Shown: one piece after another, positions 1 through 5,559 of the stretch | How the letters are laid out: every line of letters starts with the position of its first letter | Position numbering within the stretch: the first letter of the stretch is position 1 | Assembly (NCBI GenBank): GCA_030248825.1 | Contig: JARCMB010000058.1 | Coordinates: forward strand, 1-9,188 | Reading direction: 5' to 3' | Source: Pseudanabaenaceae cyanobacterium MP8IB2.15 | GTDB lineage: Bacteria > Cyanobacteriota > Cyanobacteriia > Pseudanabaenales > Pseudanabaenaceae | Length of the DNA stretch: 9,188 nucleotides | Notes under the pieces: generated by a model | What the model was told of the DNA's origin: nothing | What the model saw: only the letters and a program-made list of their open reading frames with translations | The model's database searches: none | Made by a program: the position numbers and the translations under genes

Positions 1-2
1 CT

Positions 3-1259
3 GATGTATCGCTTTCACTTTTAGTCAAGCATCCTCCCTTAACAGTGGCAACCGAGGTGGCATCGCCCGACTCTCAGTCAGCTTGGGTTGCCGAGCAAGC
101 AGTTCAGAACATGATTTTAACCATGCGAAAATCTGGTTATGCTGATACCGCACAGGGCGTGTGGATTCAGTCCAGTAGTGGCGTGCTATTTGCTAGTCGT
201 CAGGCGAATAAACCACTTCCTGCCGCTTCTCTCACAAAAATTGCCACGACACTTGCCGCCCTATCAACTTGGGGAGCAAATCACAAATTCACTACCACCA
301 TTAGCACTACAGGCAAACTTGTCGGTGACACCCTGCAAGGCGATCTAGTGATCCAAGGCGGTGGCGATCCTCTATTCGTGTGGGAAGAAGCGATCGAATT
401 AGGTAATGCGCTGAATCGGATGGGGATCAAGCGAGTCAAGGGCGATCTGGTAATCACCGACCAGTTTTACATGAATTTTGAGACAGACCGCAAACTCACA
501 GGCAATTTGCTCAAACGTAGCCTGAATGCGGCTAATTGGACGGATGAAGTTATCGCCCAGTACCAAACGATGCCTTCTGGTACGCTCACGCCTCAGGTAT
601 CGATCGATGGCAAAGTGCGTTCCAGTCCTAATCTCAATACTCAGGCTAATGCTCGAACTACAGTGCTGGTGCGCCACTCTTCTCTACCGCTATGGCAAAT
701 TCTCAAACGTATGAATACGTTTAGCAATAACGAAATGGCAGAGATGCTGACCGCCTCGGTGGGCGGAGTCAACACGGTGAGGCAGAAGGCGATCGAAATC
801 GCAGGGGTATCGCCGCTAGAAATCCGTCTGATCAATGGCTCAGGGCTAGGACAACAAAACCAGATCTCGCCCCGTGCGATCACCGCGATGCTGATTGCTT
901 TGCAAAACTTGGCACAGACTCAGAATCTGTCGATCGTCGATTTAATGCCAACTGGTGGTTGTAACTGTGGCACGATCGAAAATCGAAGTATCCCGTTTGG
1001 CGCGGTTGTCAAAACTGGTACACTCTCAGATGTCAGTACTTTAGCAGGCGTACTTCCAACGCGCGATCGAGGTCTGATCTGGTTTTCGATCGTCAATCGC
1101 GGCACAGGTGATGTTTCAGTGTTCCATCAAGCTCAGGATCGATTACTCAGAATGCTGTTAGATAAATGGGGTAAGTCCTCAACTACTCGATCGATCTATG
1201 GCTTTTCACCTCAGCCTTGGCAAGATCTCGATCGAAATGAGATTTTTGGCAAACAATAA
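3..1259 (+). CDS. D-alanyl-D-alanine carboxypeptidase/endopeptidase, S13 (PBP4) family, 5'-truncated by window edge
   Basis: This is a penicillin-binding serine peptidase of family S13, expected to trim D-Ala-D-Ala peptides or cross-links in peptidoglycan outside the cytoplasmic membrane. Numbering from the GTG at 45, the three active-site motifs are all present: SLTK (Ser62, Lys65), SNN (227-229) and KTG (323-325). An NGSGL segment near 265 followed by an ISPRAI stretch is typical of S13. A GDLVIQGGGDP stretch around 99-109 is also family-like. The GTG at 45 is probably not the true start, because the same frame is open to the left edge and reads DVSLLVKHPPLT before it. The real start and any signal peptide therefore lie outside the window. 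The gene ends 23 nt before the TPR-methyltransferase gene and may be co-transcribed with it. Family assignment is firm; whether it acts as carboxypeptidase or endopeptidase cannot be told. Confidence 0.92.
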   Translation, partial: DVSLSLLVKHPPLTVATEVASPDSQSAWVAEQAVQNMILTMRKSGYADTAQGVWIQSSSGVLFASRQANKPLPAASLTKIATTLAALSTWGANHKFTTTISTTGKLVGDTLQGDLVIQGGGDPLFVWEEAIELGNALNRMGIKRVKGDLVITDQFYMNFETDRKLTGNLLKRSLNAANWTDEVIAQYQTMPSGTLTPQVSIDGKVRSSPNLNTQANARTTVLVRHSSLPLWQILKRMNTFSNNEMAEMLTASVGGVNTVRQKAIEIAGVSPLEIRLINGSGLGQQNQISPRAITAMLIALQNLAQTQNLSIVDLMPTGGCNCGTIENRSIPFGAVVKTGTLSDVSTLAGVLPTRDRGLIWFSIVNRGTGDVSVFHQAQDRLLRMLLDKWGKSSTTRSIYGFSPQPWQDLDRNEIFGKQ

Positions 1260-1282
1260 AACTAAGAAAGCAGGATGCAAAC

Positions 1283-2446
1283 ATGAAAACTAGCTTGGTA
1301 AGTGCAGAGACCCAGAACAGCCTGGGGATAAGGCTGGCTCAGCAAGGTAAGTTAGGAGAGGCGATCGAGGCTTTTCGACAAGCGATCTCGATCCAATCTG
1401 ATTATGTTGATGCTCACTACAATCTCGGTACTGCCTTAGCGGAACAACAAGATATCGATCGAGCAATTAGTTGTTTCTTTAGCGTTATTCAGTTAAATCC
1501 TATTCATACTGATGCCTTATTTAATCTAGCGGTGCTTTTGAGTCAGGAGGAAAGATTAGAAGAGTCGATCGCTTGTTATCAAGATCTGCTCCTAATTGAG
1601 CCTGAAAATATTGATGCTCTGTTGGGCTTAGGTTCGCTTTTTCATAAATTAGATTTACTGGATCAGTCGATCGAATGTTACGAATATATCCTCAAATTAC
1701 AGACGGATAGCGTTGAGGTTTACACCAAACTTGGAGATTTGCTATGTGGACAGAATAATTTCGATCGAGCTGTGGAAAATTATAAGAGTGCATTAAATCT
1801 TAGCCCCGATCTAGAAGCAGAAAAGAATAGGTTGAGAAGTTCCTTGAGACATGCTAAATGGTGTCAAGAAATCCAACAAAAATTCGATCGATCCCAACCG
1901 CATCTGGTTCTTCATGTTGGTTGTGGTAGTTATTACCCAGAAGGATTGCATGAAGCATTTCGTCACGATCGGTGGATGGAAGTTCGATTTGATATCGATC
2001 CTGCGGTCGAGCCTGATATTATCGGTAGCCTCACAGATATGAGTGCTGTAGATAGTGGCTCAGTCGATGCGATCTGGTCATCACATAATGTCGAACATCT
2101 CTATCATCATCAAGTTCCGATCGCTTTAGCTGAGTTCTTTCGTGTTCTTAGTCCTGGCGGCGTAGCACTGATCACTTTACCCGACATCCAAAAAGTCGCA
2201 GAACAGGTCGCCACGGGAAATTTAGAAGATCCGCTCTATTTTACTGGTGGCGGCGCACCAATCGCGGCAATTGATATTCTCTATGGATGGGGAACAAGTA
2301 TCCGTGATGGCAACCACTATATGGCGCACCTTACCGCTTTTACTGCCGAGTCTTTACAGCAAAAATTAATCGCGGCAGGATTCCAAGATGTTATGGTTTC
2401 TAGAGAAGATCTCAATCTTTGGGCTAAGGCATATAAGAGGGCGTAG
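1283..2446 (+). CDS. TPR-repeat protein fused to a class I SAM-dependent methyltransferase
   Basis: This 387-residue cytoplasmic protein has about five TPR units of 34 residues (roughly 8-41, 42-75, 76-109, 110-143 and 144-177), then a methyltransferase domain of the Methyltransf_11 type (about 207-386). The SAM-binding motif I is HVGCGSYYPEG (211-221). Acidic residues at the end of strand 2 are in FDIDP (236-240), the motif IV region is DAIWSSHNVEHL (262-273), and FFRVLSPGGVALITLPD (285-301) is the usual post-motif. TPRs bind protein partners, so the domain pairing suggests methylation of a protein-bound or glycan target, but the acceptor is unknown. The ATG at 1283 has AGGA at 1272-1275, 7 nt upstream. 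The stop is 2 nt before the GTG of the GT41 gene, implying translational coupling. There is no signal peptide or membrane segment. Confidence 0.88.
   Translation: MKTSLVSAETQNSLGIRLAQQGKLGEAIEAFRQAISIQSDYVDAHYNLGTALAEQQDIDRAISCFFSVIQLNPIHTDALFNLAVLLSQEERLEESIACYQDLLLIEPENIDALLGLGSLFHKLDLLDQSIECYEYILKLQTDSVEVYTKLGDLLCGQNNFDRAVENYKSALNLSPDLEAEKNRLRSSLRHAKWCQEIQQKFDRSQPHLVLHVGCGSYYPEGLHEAFRHDRWMEVRFDIDPAVEPDIIGSLTDMSAVDSGSVDAIWSSHNVEHLYHHQVPIALAEFFRVLSPGGVALITLPDIQKVAEQVATGNLEDPLYFTGGGAPIAAIDILYGWGTSIRDGNHYMAHLTAFTAESLQQKLIAAGFQDVMVSREDLNLWAKAYKRA
1362..1767 (+). repeat. CGATCG cores in phase with the five TPRs of the methyltransferase fusion
   Basis: CGATCG occurs at 1362, 1456, 1566, 1668 and 1762, one per TPR unit, with spacings of 94, 110, 102 and 94 bases around the 102-base (34-codon) TPR period. 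Each encodes the start of TPR helix B (for example EAIE, DRA, ESIA, QSIE). Confidence 0.7.
2435..2440 (+). promoter_or_regulatory. Ribosome binding site supporting a GTG start for the GT41 gene
   Basis: AAGAGG lies inside the last codons of the upstream methyltransferase gene, 8 nt before the GTG at 2449. A second purine-rich string, AGGAG at 2445-2449, overlaps the stop and start and is too close to act as the main site. No in-frame ATG occurs until well inside the protein (Met296), so GTG is the best start. Confidence 0.55.
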
Positions 2447-2448
2447 GA

Positions 2449-4716
2449 GTGTCTCCCAACTTAAATCACCTGCTGGAAATTATCTCGACATCGCTAAAGT
2501 TGAAGACTTTTAGGGCTTCTGACAATACAGCTTTGTCTGAGGCGATCGAACTCTTAACCGATCATGTAGCTGGTTCGATCGAAGATATCAGTCTGGTATT
2601 ACAAGTATTGAGGCAACTTCTGATCTTTTCTCCGCACGATCGCCAGATTACAAACTTTTCTGAAGCCTGTGTTAGATACTATGAGAGATCGATCGATCTA
2701 CATCCAACTTCAGCAAAACTACATTGGGAATTGGGTAATATCTATACTGAACTCAAGCAGATCGATCGAGCCGTAGATTGTTATGACAGGGCATTGAGTC
2801 TAAAACCAGAGTTTGCTGAGGCGTACTTTAGTCTTGGTAATATCGATCTGCAATTGGGTAAAGAGCTTGAGGCGATCGATAAGTTTGAACGCGCTATCCA
2901 ACTCAATCCTAACTTCGCTAAGCCTTATGTGAATCTGGCATATCTCCAATCAAAGCAGGGCAAAATCGAGGAGTCGATCGTTAATCTCCAAATTGCGATC
3001 CAGACCGATCCTAGCTTTGCCGAAGCTTATGGGAATCTTGCTAGCATCTTAATCCGCACACAACGCATCGACGAAGCGGTTGTTCATCTCCAAACTGCAC
3101 TCACACTCAAACCCGACTATCTTGCAGCGCGACTAAATTTGTTGGGAATCTGGGAATGGCAAGAGAAAATAGATCGGGCGATCGAACTGCTCAACCAAGC
3201 CCCGATCCCAGAAATTGACTTCGCCGATCGTTATGCAAATTTTGGCGGAATCCTAGCTAAACAAAATAGAACACTAGAGGCAATAGATTGCTTTGAGCGA
3301 GCATTGGTCTGTCAACCCAATCATGTTTATGCCATGAGGATGAAGCTGTTGGTATTGCCAATTCTCTACGATACCAGTGAGATATCATCTTGGCGACAAC
3401 GCTTTACGGATGGATTAGACCAGTTTGTGGAGCATGTATCTCAGATGCTTGAAGTCGATCGAGCTTGGGCGTTAGAGAGCATCCAATCTGAAACTAATTT
3501 TTATCTCGTCTATCAAGGGCAAAATGATTTAGACCTACAGGTTAAATATGGTCAACTGGTGCATCGGGTGATGGCGGCAAACTATCCGCAGTATATGATT
3601 CAGCAATCAGTCGATCGACAAGATTTGACGATCACCAACAAAAAAATTCGGCTGGGTTATGTCTCCACTTACTTCAGATTTCATGCTGGGACTCGATCGA
3701 CTTTGGGAGCGTTGCAGCATCGGAATAGAGAAGAATTTGAGGTCTATCTCTATTACACCGATCGTAAAACCGATTTTATGACACAGGAGTTCGAGCGCGA
3801 GAGTGATTTCTTTCATCATATTCCCGCTAACCTTGAAGCCATCTGCGATCGAATCATTGCCGACCAACTCGATATTTTAGTTTTTCCTGATATTGGGATG
3901 CATCCACTCACGACTCAAATTGCGGCTTTGCGACTTGCTCCAATCCAATGTGTTTGCTGGGGACATCCTGTCACAACTGGATTGCCAACGATCGATTATT
4001 TCTTCTCAGGTGAATTAATGGAGCCTGAAGACGCTGACTTACATTATGCTGAAGCCTTAGTGCGCCTGCCAAAGTTAGGAGTCTCTTATCCCAAACCTGT
4101 TTTACCAGTGACGCGAAAGCAGCGTAGTGACTTCAATCTCAATGATGCTTCGATCATCTATCTCTCCAGCCAGTCTCTATTCAAATATCTGCCGCAGCAC
4201 GACTATATATTTGCCCAGATTGCTCAGCAAGTATCTCAATCCAAGTTTATTTTCTTTGCAAGTCAGTCCACGGATATCACAGAACAGTTTTGGCGGAGAC
4301 TGGAACAATCCTTTGCAATCGTGAATTTAGATGTCAAGGACTTTGTCGTGATTATGTCTCGTTTAGATTGGGAGAACTATTTACATCTCAATCTCCTTGC
4401 CGATGTATTTTTAGATAGTTTAGGCTTCTCTGGTGGGAATACCGCTTTAGATGCAATCGCCTGTAATTTGCCAGTTGTGACTTTGCCAGGAGAATTTATG
4501 CGCGATCGACTTGCCTATGCCATGCTGCGGGTGTTGGAGGTTCCCGATTCGATCGCCAGAGATCGAGAAGACTACATTAAAATTGCGGTTAGGTTGGGAC
4601 GAGATCGGCAGTGGCGACAAGAAATTATCCAGAAAATGCAGATTCATCACGTCGATCTTTATGACGATCTAAGCTGTGTGAGAGCGATGGAAGAGTTTTA
4701 TCGATCGGTTATCTAA
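2449..4716 (+). CDS. TPR-repeat GT41-family glycosyltransferase (O-GlcNAc transferase/SPINDLY-like)
   Basis: This 755-residue protein has a helical N-terminus (1-86), about six TPRs (roughly 87-120, 121-154, 155-188, 189-222, a degenerate one at 223-256, and 258-291), a linker, and a C-terminal GT41 catalytic region (about 398-755). Recognisable catalytic-region blocks are GYVSTYFRFHAGTRST (403-418, with His412 at the position of the OGT active-site-region histidine), APIQCVCWGHPVTTGLPTIDY (497-517), SSQSLFKYLP (573-582, Lys579 matching the OGT nucleotide-sugar-binding lysine), and FLDSLGFSGGNTALDAI followed by LPVVTLPGE (654-682). Members transfer a sugar from a nucleotide-sugar to Ser/Thr (OGT), or fucose (plant SPY); the donor here is unknown. 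It is likely cytoplasmic. Translation starts at GTG, 2 nt after the methyltransferase stop, so the two products are probably made together and may modify the same targets. Confidence 0.9.
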   Translation: MSPNLNHLLEIISTSLKLKTFRASDNTALSEAIELLTDHVAGSIEDISLVLQVLRQLLIFSPHDRQITNFSEACVRYYERSIDLHPTSAKLHWELGNIYTELKQIDRAVDCYDRALSLKPEFAEAYFSLGNIDLQLGKELEAIDKFERAIQLNPNFAKPYVNLAYLQSKQGKIEESIVNLQIAIQTDPSFAEAYGNLASILIRTQRIDEAVVHLQTALTLKPDYLAARLNLLGIWEWQEKIDRAIELLNQAPIPEIDFADRYANFGGILAKQNRTLEAIDCFERALVCQPNHVYAMRMKLLVLPILYDTSEISSWRQRFTDGLDQFVEHVSQMLEVDRAWALESIQSETNFYLVYQGQNDLDLQVKYGQLVHRVMAANYPQYMIQQSVDRQDLTITNKKIRLGYVSTYFRFHAGTRSTLGALQHRNREEFEVYLYYTDRKTDFMTQEFERESDFFHHIPANLEAICDRIIADQLDILVFPDIGMHPLTTQIAALRLAPIQCVCWGHPVTTGLPTIDYFFSGELMEPEDADLHYAEALVRLPKLGVSYPKPVLPVTRKQRSDFNLNDASIIYLSSQSLFKYLPQHDYIFAQIAQQVSQSKFIFFASQSTDITEQFWRRLEQSFAIVNLDVKDFVVIMSRLDWENYLHLNLLADVFLDSLGFSGGNTALDAIACNLPVVTLPGEFMRDRLAYAMLRVLEVPDSIARDREDYIKIAVRLGRDRQWRQEIIQKMQIHHVDLYDDLSCVRAMEEFYRSVI
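2763..3184 (+). repeat. CGATCG cores in phase with TPRs of the GT41 protein
   Basis: CGATCG occurs at 2763, 2873, 2975 and 3179, giving spacings of 110, 102 and 204 bases. The fourth repeat unit lacks it, having ATCGACG instead. The cores fall at the same TPR helix position as in the preceding gene. An off-phase copy at 3225 also exists. Confidence 0.65.
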
Positions 4717-4800
4717 ATCAAATCACTTAACTCACCTTATGCGGAGGACTGAAAGAGATAGATAAGATAGGATGATGAGTTACTTTGGGAAGATAAATGA
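4717..4800. other. Convergent intergenic spacer
   Basis: This spacer separates the end of the plus-strand GT41 gene from the end of the minus-strand PIN pseudogene. No coding frame is seen. A 7-base inverted repeat (TAACTCA at 4728-4734, TGAGTTA at 4776-4782) has a 41-nt loop and no following T-run, so it is not a convincing intrinsic terminator, although termination for both directions is expected here. Confidence 0.4.
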
Positions 4801-5220
4801 CTATTCATTCAATAAATTCTGAAAACCTGCTTGGATGAAGTGTTTGTCATGAGCAAGAGCTGTTGTAATGCCTAGCTCCTTCATGATCAAAAATGAACAA
4901 CAATCTGTCAGACTCCATGCTTTATCTTCTCGCTGCAAATAAAGCTCCAAAGCCAGATCGAATTGCTTCGTATTTTGCAAAACAATAGTCACATTAGGAT
5001 GCTATTTCATCTCTTGCACTGTCAATGCGGCTTTCATCCTTGCCGCACTGTGAAATTTTGAAAAGAAATTTAGCAATTCTACTAACACCATTTCACTCGT
5101 AAATACTCTCGCCTGTTGTACTTGTAATGACTGATACAGAGATAGAGCTTTACCATGCCATCGATCTTTAGGATGAATAAGAGCTACCCAAAAGCCTGTG
5201 TCAGCGAAGACGATTTTCAT
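4801..5220 (-). pseudogene. PIN-domain (VapC-like) toxin gene interrupted by one in-frame amber stop
   Basis: Read from the ATG at 5220, the frame gives a standard small PIN-domain RNase of about 139 residues, except that codon 73 (5004-5002) is TAG. The N-terminal half begins MKIVFADTGFW with the first PIN aspartate (Asp7) and carries SEMVLVELL (Glu48). After the stop the same frame continues HPNVTIV, then WSLTDCCSF (Asp106) and ALAHDKHF (Asp125), ending at a TAG at 4801. All four expected acidic residues of the Mg-binding centre survive, but on opposite sides of the stop. A C-to-T change in a CAG glutamine codon would explain it. A restart at the GTG at 4992 would make only the C-terminal half, lacking Asp7 and Glu48, so no active nuclease is expected without readthrough. 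The ATG is 2 nt after the antitoxin stop; an alternative TTG at 5226 overlaps that stop but is less likely. Sequencing error remains possible. Confidence 0.82.
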
Positions 5221-5222
5221 GT

Positions 5223-5498
5223 TCAATTCCCATAGAGATATGCATCTAGATTTTCGGATGCATCTTCAGGAATACTATCCCATATCTCTTCAGACACTTG
5301 GTTGGAATTGTCCAAAACAATTTGCCAAAAAGGAGTAGCTGTAGAGTCAAAAGGTACTTCTTGTTTGCATTGAATTGGCATAAAACTTTCTCTCTCTGTA
5401 GAAAGAACTCGTTGCACAAGCTGCGTTACTACGACCTCTAGCTCTGCCAATGTCAAAGAACTAATCACTTGGTGCTTTTCTAAACTTAAGATTTCCAT
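5223..5498 (-). CDS. Putative antitoxin partner of the PIN toxin
   Basis: This is a 91-residue protein of unknown fold. Its place immediately upstream of a PIN-domain gene, with a 2-nt gap between its TGA and the toxin ATG, is the standard antitoxin-first arrangement. Residues 14-31 (SLTLAELEVVVTQLVQRV) look helical, and the acidic tail (WDSIPEDASENLDAYLYG, about 73-90) resembles the C-termini of small cyanobacterial proteins found before PIN toxins, as I recall them; such tails commonly wrap the toxin. No clear DNA-binding domain is visible, so autoregulation is not shown. The start at 5498 has AAAGG at 5516-5512, 13 nt upstream, which is rather far. The frame is intact although its toxin is interrupted. 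The antitoxin role is inferred mostly from context. Confidence 0.65.
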   Translation of the reverse strand: MEILSLEKHQVISSLTLAELEVVVTQLVQRVLSTERESFMPIQCKQEVPFDSTATPFWQIVLDNSNQVSEEIWDSIPEDASENLDAYLYGN

Positions 5499-5522
5499 AC
5501 TTTTGACTGTACCTTTAGAATA

Positions 5523-5553
5523 ATCATACTAAAATTTGACCCGCAACTACCAA
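5523..5553 (-). promoter_or_regulatory. Possible promoter for the antitoxin/PIN pair
   Basis: The 61-nt gap after the kinase stop contains TATGAT (5528-5523), a good -10 match. A weak -35 candidate, TTGGTA (5553-5548), is 19 nt away, longer than ideal. It would let the pair be transcribed apart from the kinase gene. This is a tentative sequence match only. Confidence 0.25.
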
Positions 5554-5559
5554 TTGATC

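Noticed and set aside
399..677. Open frame on the minus strand inside the carboxypeptidase gene
   Set aside because: It is antisense to a gene with clear S13 motifs, has no recognisable domain, and its length is what chance gives opposite a GC-balanced coding region.
1283..3230. CRISPR-like or other spaced-repeat array suggested by regular CGATCG spacing
   Set aside because: The spaced hexamers are inside continuous coding frames and follow the 34-residue TPR period; there are no repeat/spacer units.
3607..3867. 86-codon minus-strand open frame inside the GT41 catalytic region
   Set aside because: It lies wholly antisense to a well-supported gene and shows no family resemblance; treated as a shadow frame.
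4728..4782. Inverted repeat TAACTCA/TGAGTTA as a bidirectional terminator
   Set aside because: Arms are only 7 bases, the loop is about 41 nt, and there is no T-run next to either arm.
4801..4992. Separate small gene starting at GTG 4992
   Set aside because: It is the same frame as the PIN N-terminal half, continues its family sequence after one amber stop, and alone lacks half of the active site; better treated as part of one broken gene.
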